Notes: generated by a model from the sequence alone, not told the origin. 64,000 bases of DNA from Gracilaria domingensis (GCA_022539475.1 VCMS01000135.1:80788-144787); one strand, 5' to 3'. Numbered from the stretch's first letter, positions 10,094 to 20,882 are shown. Program-made: numbers and translations.

Positions 10094-11743
10094 ATGGGCA
10101 TGAATACAGAGAAGGACGATAACGACCCCGATCAGTTTGTTCTCAGGCCACTATCATCTGTACGTAAAGCTTTCCATTCTGATGTCTACCATCGAAGCTC
10201 ATCGCTATGCTAAACCAAGAGCCCATGATTCAATGTCTAACCTTTTTATATTCGTTTCCATGCTGACGAACAACATGCAACGCGACAGAAACCGGTGCTC
10301 GACACATCTAAATGGCCTTTACTGCTCAAGGATTATGACAAACTGAATGTCCGATCTTCCCACTTTACTCCAATCGCCGTTGGCAATTCGCCGCTCAAGA
10401 GACCCATACTGGAGTACATCCGCTACGGCGTGATTAACCTCGACAAACCTTCTAATCCATCATCACATGAGGTCGTTGCGTGGATCAAAAGAATACTCCG
10501 TGTTGACAAGACTGGCCACTCTGGCACCCTTGACCCGAAAGTCACAGGTAATCTAATTGTTTGCATTGATCGCGCAACTAGGCTGGTCAAGTCCCAACAG
10601 GGTGCTGGTAAGGAATATGTTGGTGTACTCAAGCTCCATGGTGACCTGGGAGAAAACCCAGTGTCAAAACTTCGAAGAGCTGTTGAGATGCTAACTGGTG
10701 CTTTGTTTCAGAGACCTCCACTCATTTCTGCAGTGAAGAGACAGCTTCGTATTCGAACTATTTATGAAGCGAAACTTCTCGAGTACGAAGAGAAGAAACG
10801 ACTAGCCGTTTTTTGGGTCAAATGTGAGGCGGGTACATATATTCGTACTCTCTGTGTGCATCTTGGCTACCTCTTAGGAGTGGGTGGTAGCATGCTTGAA
10901 CTGCGCCGCGTTCGCAGTGGCATCATGGGAGAGGAAGAAAACATGGTGACCATGCACGATGTCCTGGATGCCATGTGGGTTCACGACAATCAGAAGGATG
11001 AATCGTACTTAAGATCTGTCATTCAACCGCTAGAAGCGCTCCTGGTGAACTACAAACGTATCGTCGTAAAGGACACTGCAGTCAACGCCGTGTGCTACGG
11101 AGCGGTTCTTATGATTCCGGGTGTACTACGATTCGATGATGATATTGAAGTCAGAGAAGAAATTGTTCTTATTACCACGAAGGGCGAAGCTATCGCCATT
11201 GCTATTGCAGAAATGAACACAGCCGTCATTGCTACATGTGATCATGGCCGTGTTGCCCGTATCAAGCGTGTTATAATGGAGAGAGACACGTATCCTCGTG
11301 CATGGGGCCTTGGGCCCGTTGCGGGGAAGAAGAAAGGACTTATTCGAGAAGGTAAGCTTGATAAGTACGGAAAACCAAACGACAAAACTCCTGCTGATTG
11401 GCAGAAAACCTACAAGGAATTGAATGTTCCACGGAAAGAGGAACCACCTATACGGAATGATTCGGCGGTCCTACCAGAAAACGGAGAAGCTAAGGCTGAC
11501 AAAGGGGGCCCTGCATTGAAATCAGGAAATTCGGGTGATGAGGCCCCTGGTATGGAAGTTGAAGATGCTATCACCCCCGATACCAAAGGCGATAGAAAAA
11601 AGAAAAAGGACAAGAAGGATAAATCATCGAAGAAGAAGCGAAAGAGAGAAGAGGAACTAGACGCTTCAGATTCCGAGAAGAAAAAGAAAAAGAAGAAGAA
11701 GAAGAAGAAGGAGAAAGAGTTGCAATCGGCCATGGAAGACTAA
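10094..11743 (+). CDS. CBF5: Dyskerin / Cbf5 H/ACA RNP pseudouridine synthase
   Basis: Catalytic subunit of box H/ACA snoRNPs, which converts uridine to pseudouridine in rRNA and snRNA in the nucleolus. Two exons: 10094-10159 (22 codons) and 10289-11743, giving about 506 residues, close to the family's usual length. The first exon supplies the N-terminal acidic segment; the second opens with the family's [18 protein letters not shown] block. The TruB catalytic motif is plain, with the catalytic Asp at about residue 104 in [17 protein letters not shown]-binding domain follows at about residues 270-345. The tail is very Lys-rich (runs of up to 12 Lys), as in other dyskerins, and serves nuclear localisation. 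Splice sites are GT(ACGT) and (GACAG)AG. Confidence 0.95.
10160..10288 (+). other. Intron in dyskerin gene, 129 bp
   Basis: Phase-0 intron. The donor GTACGT follows a Ser codon at 10157-10159 and the acceptor ends CGACAG at 10288. Splicing joins an N-terminal exon to the conserved dyskerin body without changing frame, which the family alignment requires because the second exon has no ATG in a suitable position. Confidence 0.85.
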
Positions 11744-12077
11744 TCTGTACAGAACGCCAGATATGATGAGTGAAAGTAAAACACTTCTGACTCTTCGCCA
11801 TGCAGTATGGTGTACTGACACGAAAGAGCTTTGATTCTGCTGCTTTTGCTCATGGAAAGTCGATGGTGCAAAAAGAGGAAACAAATGGTTTGATATCTCA
11901 CTGCTTGGCTGCCTGAAGGAAGTATTAGAGATCGTCTTTATATTCACGTTATTGTCACGGAGAAGAGCGTGTACAGTCGTCACGCATCGCCGTAGCAGTG
12001 TAAACGGATGAAACCATACTTTTCTCTTCATGTCCGCGTCGACTTCTTTCCCTAAGAAAAGTTGTTCTGTAGCGTAA

Positions 12078-12114
<37 letters not shown>

Positions 12115-12231
12115 TTTTCTAACGTTTGTTTCAGCATCATTCTCTTTGTCGTATATCGTAATCGCGTTCAGGCAGAGAAGGACGGACTTTTATAAAAAAC
12201 GCTTCAGAGCGAAGTTCGTCGTTTCGGAGAA
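11744..12231. promoter_or_regulatory. Dyskerin-kinase intergenic region with CT microsatellite
   Basis: A roughly 28-base (TC)n run at 12081-12110 lies about 120 bases before the kinase start. Pyrimidine tracts like this are common in promoters or 5' leaders. No other feature is seen in this stretch. Confidence 0.45.
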
Positions 12232-14421
12232 ATGGAAGAGAAGTTTTCAATTCCCAACAACATGGTCGGATACCTTCGACGTCCTGCCAAAGCTGGAAAG
12301 TCCCTTGGGCTCAGGCGCAAGCGGTTTTATAAATTGGATGGTGGGATTTTCTCGAAGTACTCTCATGAGGTAAGTTTCTTCAATGTCTCCCTGTGAATGA
12401 ACTGAATTTAGGAGTATCAATGAGGTTCATTTCAGTCTCTAACCCATGTGCGTCGGATGTCGAAAAGAATTCTGAAGCTTCTTGGATCATTAACGTGCAG
12501 GGTGCTTCGATATTTAAGCTCAGCCCAACTCATTTCGCTATTGAACATACAAACCTGGACAAAGATGCCTCGAAGGACTTTGAGAACAATCGAATTATTC
12601 TGTACGCGAAAAACGAAATGGAGTGTAAATGCTGGGTTGAATGCCTCCGATATGCTTCCCAAAGAACGATACAAAACTTGTACGAAATTGGAGAGGTAAT
12701 TGGAGAGGGAGGTTTCGCCAAAGTTAGAATTGGTCGTTGTAGGAAAACTGGAGAATTGCGTGCAATAAAGACGATGGAAAAGGAAGAGGCACATGCTAAG
12801 TTGTATGGACGAGAAATTGCGATTATAAAGCGGGTTAATCATCCGAACATCGTTAAGACTTTTGACGTATTTGAGAATGAAAACGAGATTCACATTGTGA
12901 TGGAGTACATGGCAGGAGATGTTGTACGACGCTATTGAAGACGGTGTTACATTTGAGGAAGCGGATGTTGTACAGTTCATGAGAGAGATTATAGATGGAA
13001 TCATCTATCTCCACAACCTTGGCATCGTTCATCGAGACCTGAAACCGGAGAATATCTTATGCACCCATGATCAACCTCCTTTTCATGTTAAGATATCTGA
13101 CTTTGGTCTTTCTAGTATGTCAAATATTGCGGAAATGAAAGAGAGAAGGCTGCTCATGTCGACCATGATTGGAACGCCGGAATTCATTGCACCGGAGATC
13201 GCTAATCAGCAACCGTATACGGAAAAAGTCGATATCTGGGCGCTCGGAATGCTCTGTTACAATACCATTGCCCATAAACTTCCGTTAGATGAGAACAAAG
13301 ACATGATCCTTCAATTGAAAAAAGGTTTAATCTTGAGTTTCCCTGAAAAGGAGTGGGACGCTTTCGGGGAGTTATCTAAATCGTTTATGAGAGCTGTCCT
13401 TTGCCTTGATCCAGAGAAAAGGCTTTCCCCGTTTGGATGTCTTGTGCATCCATGGATGGATCTGAAGAATGAACCCCGAGGAGTACCAACTAAGGTCGGA
13501 GCACATGGACGGTTTTCTTCTTTGTTTATAACACCACAATTCACTGATCGTGATGTTGAAGGTGAATCCAATCCTCGCATGCGAGCAAGGAGGCGTTCAG
13601 TATTTGTCTCCGGTACATGGAATGCAAAAAGGCAGTGGATGGTTGCGTTTTCTGCTGTGGCCGCCTTCAATCGGTTTAACTGGCTCGTCCACCCTCGTTG
13701 CTCAAGGGAAGATTTGCACAAATATTCTCAATCTCACGGACCGAAGAAGAAGCACCATGAAAAGGTTCTGCCGCTGGAAATAGATTCGATGAAGCAGAAG
13801 ATATCAGGGATGAGTGACTTTTCCTTGTCAGATGAACCGAGTTCTTCAGCCACTATGATATCATCGCCTGCAAGTAATCGCTCGTCTGCGGGGAAGAAGA
13901 GAATGGGCGTACCTGCTGAGCCCGCTGATGGTCCAAGAAGCCTTTTTGGAAGTATGTTCAAGGGGCTGCAGAAAAACAAGGAAGGAAGTCGAGTTGACTC
14001 TGGGCGGATTTCTACATCTCGCAACCTTGAAGATGCGGATATACTAGAACCTTATTCTGCGCCGGCTGCGATGCTTGTGCGTAGAAACGATTCCTCTCGA
14101 AAGAAGAAAGTAGTCAATGCTCTGAGCAAGAAGGCTTCGAGTAAGCTGACCGCCCCGGTCAGAAAACTTTCCAAGAGACTAATGAAGCGGAGCGACTCCA
14201 AACGAGAAGCTGGTCTCTCACCATTGGCTGCAGGAGCATTGGATCTGGAAATCGGTTTAGCCAACCTCGGGATCACAGAAGTTGACGACGGGGACCTTCT
14301 GCGTTTGGAAGGAGGAGGAGCATCGACACGCACCGGCCCCTTGTCTCAGCAAGTTTCTCCAGAAAGTGGGGAAAGTGCTACTTCTCCATGCACTCCAACT
14401 CATGGGCGTTCATTGAAGTAA
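12232..14421 (+). CDS. PH-domain Ser/Thr protein kinase, CAMK-like
   Basis: Predicted lipid-responsive protein kinase. The ATG at 12232 opens a PH domain (GYLRRP, then RRKRFYKLDGGIFSKYS); an intron starts at GTAAGT 12370 and the PH domain resumes downstream, closing with the typical C-terminal helix Trp (CWVECLRYAS). The kinase domain follows with the Gly loop GEGGFAKV, VAIK-type Lys (AIKTMEK), HRDLKPENIL, DFGLS, GTPEFIAPEI and DIWALG, so all catalytic residues are present. The HRDLKPEN and APE forms point to the CAMK group, unlike the AGC kinases of the Akt type. The C-terminal 250 residues are Ser/Lys-rich. At about 12917 the frame shifts by one base inside the hinge region (after MEYMAG), so the gene as written is broken. 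My preferred acceptor is 12467, which keeps phase 0; a better-looking acceptor at 12435 would not. Confidence 0.8.
12370..12467 (+). other. Probable intron in PH-kinase gene
   Basis: The donor GTAAGT at 12370 is strong and falls between beta strands of the PH domain. Joining to 12468 (acceptor ...AAAAG) restores frame and gives a plausible PH loop. The pyrimidine-rich acceptor ending 12435 has the better consensus but puts the next exon in the wrong phase. The donor is therefore secure and the acceptor is not. Confidence 0.55.
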
Positions 14422-14953
14422 ACATCAATTCCTACTGAGCTACACAACGGGGTTACAGAGTCTTCGATTGCTTTAGTACGGAAGGACTAGTCCGGTTTTC
14501 TAGACATAGATTAGTTGCACGAAGATTCGGTGTCCCATAATTTCTCTCCTCGAGCGCTCGTGATACTTGACACCTAAACCGGCATACGAGACCAGAAGAA
14601 CAGTTCTCCGTATAAATGATAGTCTCTGGTTCTCCAGTTTTGGAAAGTCGGCAACCTTCTCCCACTCTTTTCGTCAGCTCCTGAAATGAAAAACGTTTCA
14701 GCGTACGGCCCAGGAACAGTAATCACGCTTGCTTCGTTCCGCTCAATAAGAGGATAGGAGGGCATCGGCAGCTGTCGCTTATCATGTGTCGAGAAAAGAA
14801 TGCTTCGACGGCTATCTTGCAACAACGCAACAAGATGGTAAGACTATACTGAAAGACATATCTTCACACCTCGAGTATCTAATTAAACCCTAACTCTTTA
14901 GGAGTGGAAATGGATTCGTATGCGACGATTCGATTTCCTAGATGCGTTGATTT
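14422..14953. other. Convergent intergenic region, kinase to plastid-type gene
   Basis: About 530 bases between two genes whose 3' ends face each other. Two overlapping minus-strand frames (14453-14665 and 14574-14825) have mixed composition and no motif. I do not call them genes. Confidence 0.35.
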
Positions 14954-15832
14954 CTATTGTACAAACCGGTTTGTTCTTCGCCTGTTCAGAAAGTCGCGGT
15001 ACTTCAGAAGCAAAGCATACTTTGCGTCTGGGGGACTAGGTGGATAAATGTAGTCTACAACAATGCGGTCCATACCATCAGGTTCCATTCTATCAGTGAC
15101 GCTGCTGACCCTATACCGCACAAGTCTTCTGCGTCCATACACGCTTGGGCCTTTCGAAAAACTCACAAACGCCGCTTCCGATGGCACGTCCACCACTCTG
15201 GCGTACTCACTTGTTACAAACGTGCCGTATCCTTGTGGAGCATCTACAAACGAACGTTTGGTCACCTTACATTCTCTGATACGTGTAGAACCCGGAGTTC
15301 GTCCCCACGCGATGCTGAGTACATTGGGATTACTTCGTTCCCAAGAGACATCGTCAGCTCCCAATTCTGCCCGAGCGTTGAATTGGCGATCTTCAATTAT
15401 ATGGCCTCGGTGCTCAATAAAATGAGCAGGAAAGTTATCACGCTGGCCTATCATTTCCCGTTGTGAATCGATTCCACGATGTGATAGTAAGGTGTGACCT
15501 GCGATTTCTTTAGAATCTGGTTGCACCTCCACAGCGTACAGCTCGCGTGTTACCAGCCATTCGCCGACAAAAAAGTCCGGATAGAAAACGTCTGGCATTC
15601 CGGCTCCGGGAATCTTTGAAGCTAGCGCAGAAAGTTCCGCTTGGATATCGCCTGTTTCCGTGAGTAGAAAAGGGATGATGAGAGGTACTGAATGAAGGAA
15701 AACTCTGCGATTAGTACGCATAGTCATTGATACCTTGCAAGTATCTGCTCGCAAACGCTGTTCTGTTCCCCTGCGGAACCTATTGTAGGAAAAGTTTGGA
15801 CAGAGTGATCTGCAGAATGCCATTGAGCCCAT
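14954..15832 (-). CDS. Plastid/thylakoid-lumen type protein (DUF6816-like)
   Basis: Protein of 292 residues, function unknown. The N-terminal 35 residues are Arg/Ser/Asn-rich like a plastid transit peptide; next comes a twin-arginine-like segment (TNRRVFL) and a hydrophobic stretch, the layout of a Tat-route thylakoid lumen signal. The mature part begins near a Lys-Ile-Pro-Gly-Ala-Gly turn, followed by DVFYPDFFVGEWLVTREL, which matches a cyanobacterial and plastid family I recall as DUF6816; the name is from memory. It ends in an Arg/Asn-rich tail. The first Met gives the longest form; the Met three codons later is equally possible. Its presence argues for a photosynthetic host. Confidence 0.75.
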   Translation of the reverse strand: MGSMAFCRSLCPNFSYNRFRRGTEQRLRADTCKVSMTMRTNRRVFLHSVPLIIPFLLTETGDIQAELSALASKIPGAGMPDVFYPDFFVGEWLVTRELYAVEVQPDSKEIAGHTLLSHRGIDSQREMIGQRDNFPAHFIEHRGHIIEDRQFNARAELGADDVSWERSNPNVLSIAWGRTPGSTRIRECKVTKRSFVDAPQGYGTFVTSEYARVVDVPSEAAFVSFSKGPSVYGRRRLVRYRVSSVTDRMEPDGMDRIVVDYIYPPSPPDAKYALLLKYRDFLNRRRTNRFVQ

Positions 15833-16694
15833 TGCAGTTGGAAGGAATTAGTCGCGTGATGCCCTAGCCCCACCAAGCCACTCTATACGCACAAGCTTTG
15901 GTCGTCAGCACTCGAAAAGCAGCCCTGATGAGAGCAAAGAATGCACATCGTTCAAGAATAACCAACTCGGATAGTAAAGAGTTATCCTTCAGCTACCTCA
16001 TAGCGGTGCTTTTCGAAGCCCTCTTCAGGACATTTAGGAGACAACCTGAGGGCGTCCCTACCGGTACGCCTAATTCCCAAAAATTTCTTGCAATTTGTAT
16101 GAAGGTGATTGGCCGTCTAATGCAACCGAGAAAGGCTGGGAGATGCGGGTTTGAACCCCCACAACGTGTAATGTAATTATGTAGCGCCGTACGTTTGAAG
16201 TAAGTGTTGAATTGAAGCAAAAATTTATTGGAACATATTTTAAAAATTGTAGTTTCAAATATATTTCAAAACATTATCTAGCAACGTTTGCCTTACTGCC
16301 TAATAGGGGTTTTTAAATAAGCATTCTTAGCGCAAGAGCTATACCCTTGAATGCAGACCGTTTGGAATTTTTGAAATAAGGAAAATTCCTTAGTTTCTGT
16401 ACACAATATTAATGCCAGGGCAATCATAGAGTACATGTCAGAACATAAACTCAGTCATGAAGGGCAAGAAGTTGATTCTTCCCCTTCTGCTCTTGGAGCA
16501 GATGTCGCAAACTGCGGCCCACACTCGCACTCTTGTGAACCAAGAAACGGCTCTCGGAGCCTCTCTCACAACCTCCTCCCAGAAGAGGCACTTTGCTGAC
16601 AGGGATGAAAGCGCTTTACACCGAACGACTCTAAAGCAACATATAGAGAGAAATCTGCGACCAAGTCCCTGATATAAATCTTTTTGATAAGACA
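15833..16694. other. Transition from gene island to repeats; nothing called
   Basis: AT-rich sequence, especially 16190-16430, without recognised genes. It may hold the left flank or terminal repeat of the PIF/Harbinger relic that starts near 16.7 kb, but I could not identify an inverted repeat. Confidence 0.3.
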
Positions 16695-17640
16695 GTGCAT
16701 ATCGAAAGACCAAAATTCAACGCCCTTCATCATATAATTCAAACAAAACTAGCGCAATCCATGGACGTCCGTAATGAATTTCTAAATCAAACTCGAATTG
16801 CGCGCCGTCGCCGTCTGACAAGACAGGAAATGCTTTTCTTCTTTCTGGATATCTTGGGAGGGTCAAACGAAAAACAATTGTGATATCAAAAAAACAACAT
16901 ACGTCTACAGTGTTTCGACAGGACCTGTGTGGAATTATGTTCGTTATGTCTTGTATGCTCTTTATCAGACTTTGGAAGAGCAAGAACCGAAGCTTATACG
17001 TTGGCGTGATGAAAACTGTAGGGAGAAAATGGAGGGTTTGATTATTGGCTTTCCGAAGTGCGTGTTTTTCGTGGATGGTAACAAGAACAAACGTTGGAGG
17101 TCAGGAAACAACTACGAACAAGAGCGTGCTTCTGATGGTGATACAAAAGCACATGTGTTCTCTGTTTTGGTCTTCTGCGATCTGTTTGGTCGCTTCATAC
17201 GTATCGAAATCTCCGATAAAAGAGCAGAGAGCGACCAAAACATGTACATTACTTCTGAAGTCTTTTAAGAGCCAAGTCTGTATCTGTCGTCGGGACAGCA
17301 CGGGATGGCCGACATGGGCTTTGCGGGAGAAGGTGATCTTGTTGTGCCGTACAAAAAGAACGAAAGCACCTCGTGGATGTACAGATGCGAGTACAACAAC
17401 TGTATACGGAAAAAGCGCATGGTGAACGAATGGGAGATAGGATACATCAACAACCGATTTCGTTTATTTCTGGGTAGGTGGCCGTTCGAGAAAGGCTTGT
17501 TTCCGATCGCCTACACTACCGCCGCAATGCTATGTAACTGGCAATTCGATAGAAGGGGGTATGCTTTGCAGCTTCGCAGTCGGTACGAGGGCCAACTAAC
17601 CGCACTCGAAAGAGCTGAAGATGATGGAAGCGACGTTTGG
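16695..17640 (+). pseudogene. PIF/Harbinger-type DDE transposase relic
   Basis: Pieces of a DDE_Tnp_4-type transposase. The segment around 16800-16880 has the helical Leu-Thr-Arg-Gln-Glu...Phe-Phe-Leu-Asp-Ile-Leu-Gly-Gly region that precedes the catalytic core; a different frame from 16927 carries GFPKCVFFVDGNKNKRW (first catalytic Asp) and the strand after it; the same frame after a TAA at 17266-17268 continues with the end of the core, including VNEWEIGYINNRFRLF, where the catalytic Glu is expected. A frame change near 16885 and the in-frame stop make it inactive. The end near 17640 is set where similarity to the family fades, although the frame stays open to 18240. No terminal inverted repeats found. 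Confidence 0.65.
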
Positions 17641-17767
17641 AACTCCCTGTGCTCGCGCGGAGCGTGGCTTGCTTCAAGTCCCTCGAAACGCTCGCCTGCG
17701 GCTGGCGAAGTTGCGCAATTTGCGATCGCGCTTCGCGAGCTGCGCCGTACCGCCTTTTTTGCAATAG

Positions 17768-18703
17768 TTATTCCTCGTTTTCCGATGCTTCCTGCTCGAC
17801 TGTGCCGGTGCAGGAGGAGGCAGATGCGGTGTACATCTGATCCGAGCCACAGTTCGCTGCACTCGACGGTACTTCAAAATTTTCCACAAGTTTCGGGTCC
17901 ATCGCCAACGAATCTGCAGGTAGCGGGAGTGGGAGAGGAGTATCAGGTTCAGCTGCCTGCAGGTTGTTGCTCCGAGCAAACAGGTCGACCAAAATACCGA
18001 ACTGCTCGCTTCGTCTGCGTTGGAGAGATGCGCTGGCGATTGCTGCGTTGGCGATCCGAGTTTGTGCTCGCAGATTCTGCAATTCCGCGGCTGTTCGACG
18101 CATTTCTCGTGCTATGCGGGCTTTTTCTCGACGTTTCTTGTTCTTTTCAAACCTGTCACGTCTTTCCCTCTCCCGCTTGGCCTTCTCTGCTCGAGATTCT
18201 TGCACTCTGGACAATACGCGCTCTGCTTTTTCATCTGTAGTTAGCACTCTTTTAGATATTTCATGCTTATATTCGAGTACCGCCTGATCTAAAATATGCT
18301 GAGCGTCGTTTTCCCTGTTTCGCGCTAAAGAGATGGGCGCGTCCTCGTTAAGGCCGTTTGTATGAGCCGAGATAACGACTCTTTTGACCATGTCCTTGAC
18401 AGAGTTAACAGTGTTCCGAACATTTTCTGGGGTGATCCACTTCATGTAATCGCGACGCCAGCACATACCATAGCTGCTATGCTCATGAACCAAAACACTG
18501 TCTGGAACATGACGAGATCTCGCGCTGTTTGCTACCCTTTCGCAAGTTTTCTCCAGAGTTATGAGTTTTTGGAGAGGAGCACCCTGCGCGATTAACGTGC
18601 GAAGGATCCACTCCTTTTCGATCTTGTTCATGACAAAACGTTGTGGCGTTCTGCGAATCACGAGACGCCAGTGTGACTTCGGGAATGGATCCAAGGCGGA
18701 CAT
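17768..18703 (-). CDS. Unknown 311-residue Arg/Lys-rich coiled protein
   Basis: Intact frame converging on the PIF/Harbinger relic. Residues about 20-110 are mixed helix; residues about 135-215 are a highly charged Arg/Glu/Lys helix; the end is acidic and Ser-rich. PIF/Harbinger elements normally carry a second gene (a Myb/SANT-like DNA-binding protein) facing the transposase, and position and charge would suit that role, but I cannot see the Trp pattern of a Myb domain. The upstream frame 18483-18914 (Ala-Pro-Ser repeats) may be a 5' part of the same gene through a frame change. Confidence 0.45.
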   Translation of the reverse strand: MSALDPFPKSHWRLVIRRTPQRFVMNKIEKEWILRTLIAQGAPLQKLITLEKTCERVANSARSRHVPDSVLVHEHSSYGMCWRRDYMKWITPENVRNTVNSVKDMVKRVVISAHTNGLNEDAPISLARNRENDAQHILDQAVLEYKHEISKRVLTTDEKAERVLSRVQESRAEKAKRERERRDRFEKNKKRREKARIAREMRRTAAELQNLRAQTRIANAAIASASLQRRRSEQFGILVDLFARSNNLQAAEPDTPLPLPLPADSLAMDPKLVENFEVPSSAANCGSDQMYTASASSCTGTVEQEASENEE

Positions 18704-18742
18704 CGCATGCCTTGTGCGCAGTGGGCGTCGTTGGCACTGCTC

Positions 18743-18797
18743 GTGATGGTGCGGATGGTGCGGATGGTGCGGATGGCGCGGATGGTGCTAGTGGTGC
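18743..18797. repeat. 9-bp minisatellite (GGATGGTGC)n
   Basis: About six tandem copies of a 9-base unit with a few substitutions. Read on the minus strand it encodes repeated Ala-Pro-Ser triplets at the N-terminal side of the unknown coiled-protein gene. The unit length is a multiple of three, so copy number can change without breaking the frame. Confidence 0.75.
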
Positions 18798-18914
18798 TTG
18801 AATGTCTTCCAGTGTTGGAAGGTGGGAAGTAGAAGACATCGTCGCACTCGAGCTGATTGGTTTGGTGAAGATCGATGAGCGCGGACAGGGCCATGCTCGA
18901 AATAAGCTAGACAT

Positions 18915-19545
18915 CTAAGAGGTCGGGTTTGGCTCGCTCTCTTATTTGACACGCTGTTTCAAAATAGCGCCATCTGTGTCGCCCTAATTAAACAAAGAAG
19001 GAGCAACTGCCTTATCTTGTTTCAAAAAGAATACCGTTTTCTCTTGATTAAAAAGGTCTAATCTGTAAGGCCACGTATGCTGTAGTTTGACGTGAAAGAT
19101 ATTCTCCTTCTTTCTTCGCCAGTTTTCGAGCACGAAATTCCGCTTCTTGCTTAGATTAGAATGTACATAACTTTATGAAATCACAAGAAAAAAGCGGCCT
19201 TCGGCCGCACGCGGCGCTTCTCGCCGCAACCGAATGGTTTACCTGTCACTGCAGCAAAAAACAGTACTAAAATCCAGCGAAATTGTGCGCTACTAGAATA
19301 ATCGGGTTTCTGAATACAGCGTTAAACTTTATTTTGATTGCTTCATCTTCGACGTACTCGATCTTGTCATCGATACAGCAATAAAACCCATGAACCTAAA
19401 CATCATCCAAATATAACACAATTTTATTCTTCTGTTTAGGAATTTCAATCACTGTATTCATGTGCCAAGATACAATGGATTATAAACTAAACATAGCAAA
19501 GATGTAAGCCAAATTGATGATGTACCTTACTGTGAACTCTTTTGG
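18915..19545. other. AT-rich spacer, nothing recognised
   Basis: No coding frame of note. A short palindromic patch (GCGGCCTTCGGCCGC) lies at about 19193-19207 and could form a small hairpin. The 81-bp satellite begins just after. Confidence 0.3.
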
Positions 19546-20385
19546 TGACATGTTAAAAATGACTGCACATACATAAGCACAATGTGAGCCATGTTTAAGA
19601 AGTGGCTCACTTTAGACCATTTCGTTGAATTTGCTTATTGTGACTGCGTAAACGTCAGCCTAATGTGAGCCATGATGGAGAAGGGGCTCACTGTAGACCA
19701 TTTTTTTCAACTTGCCTAGTATGATTGAGTATACGTAAGCAAGATGTGAACGACTGTGGAGACGGGGCTCACTGTACACCATTTCGTTGAATTTGCTGAG
19801 AGTAACAGCGCATACGTACGGACAATGTGAGACATGATCACGAAATGACTCACTGTGGACCACTAAGTTTAATTTGCTTAGTGTGATAGCATATACCTAA
19901 CCACAATGTAAGCCAGGTGAATGCAAATACTCACTGCAGACCATTATGTGGTATTCGTTTAGTGTAATGGGGTATAAGTAAGCACAATGAACCAAACTAA
20001 TGCTGTAACTCACTGCAGACCGTTGGGTTGAATTTGCTTGGCATGATGGCGTATTCGTAAGCACAATGTGAGCTATGTTGGAGAAGGGACTCACTGTATA
20101 CCATTTCGATGAATTTGCTTAGTGTAACGGCGTATAAGTAAGCAAAGCACCATGTGAGCCATGTTTAAGAATTGACTAACTGTAGACCATTCCGTTGAAT
20201 TTGCTTAGTGTGACTGCGTATACGTAAGCACAGAGTGAGCCATGTTGAAAAAGGGGGTCACTATAGACCATTTCGTTGAATTTGCTGAGTGTAACGGCGT
20301 ATACGTAAGGATAATGTGAGCCATGTTGAAGAAGTGACTCACTGTAGACCATTTCGTTCAATTTGCTTACGGTGACGTTTGCAGC
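19546..20385. repeat. 81-bp tandem satellite, about 10 copies
   Basis: The word GACCAT (or a one-base variant) recurs at 19615, 19696, 19777, 19858, 19939, 20018, 20099, 20185, 20266 and 20347. The spacing is 81 bases seven times, with 79, 81 and 86 at two internal steps. Each unit contains a CACTGTAGACCATTTCGTTG-like box and an AATGTGAGCCATG-like box. The units are about 75-90% alike, so the array is old. 81 is a multiple of three, and minus-strand frames (19660-19863, 20176-20361) therefore read as a 27-residue repeat. I regard those as by-products of the array and not genes. Confidence 0.85.
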
Positions 20386-20882
20386 TACAATATAGAATGA
20401 GCAAATTTTGATTTCAAAGTTATCCTGTATATGACGATTTCCTCTGAGGCCTTTCTGAACACACTGAAACGGTTGGATTACTTTAATTCTGCAAACGGTT
20501 GCTTCCAGTGTAGGTGGTGCACATTCTAGAGCCTAGCACATGATGAGGTATGTCGTGATAGCATCCTACGCGTTGGCCACTAGCCATATCAACCTTCTCG
20601 TGCCCTATAAGAAGAACACCGAGACCAAAAATCACTGGATCGATGCCCAGACCTCACCAACTCGCCTGTTCAGCAACTGAGCACTCCCTACGTCGGCCTC
20701 ACCACGTCGCCGTTCTGCCGCATCTCTGCTCCTTTTCCTTCTACCGACCCTTTACCTTCCCTTTCCTTTCCCTTCCTTTCCGCCCCTCACCGTCCCCCGC
20801 CGCCCTATCCTGAACAGCCTCCTTTCCGCCTCCTCTCCGTGCCGTCTCCTCTCCGTTCACATACGCTCCTTACTCGCTAAAG
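20386..20882. promoter_or_regulatory. Spacer and pyrimidine-rich leader of 161-residue ORF
   Basis: The last 190 bases before the next start codon are C/T-rich (CCTTTCCTTTCCC-like blocks at 20740-20860), typical of a promoter-proximal leader. Nothing else is recognised here. Confidence 0.4.

Noticed and set aside
11410-11801. Minus-strand poly-Phe/Ser frames
   Set aside because: Antisense of the Lys-rich dyskerin tail.
16131-16165. tRNA-like T-arm (GGGTTTGAACCCCC)
   Set aside because: The stem does not pair correctly and no matching acceptor, D-arm or anticodon arm is present upstream or on the other strand.
19546-20385. CRISPR-like repeat array
   Set aside because: Units are contiguous 81-bp repeats that vary along their whole length; there are no unique spacers, and the setting is eukaryotic.
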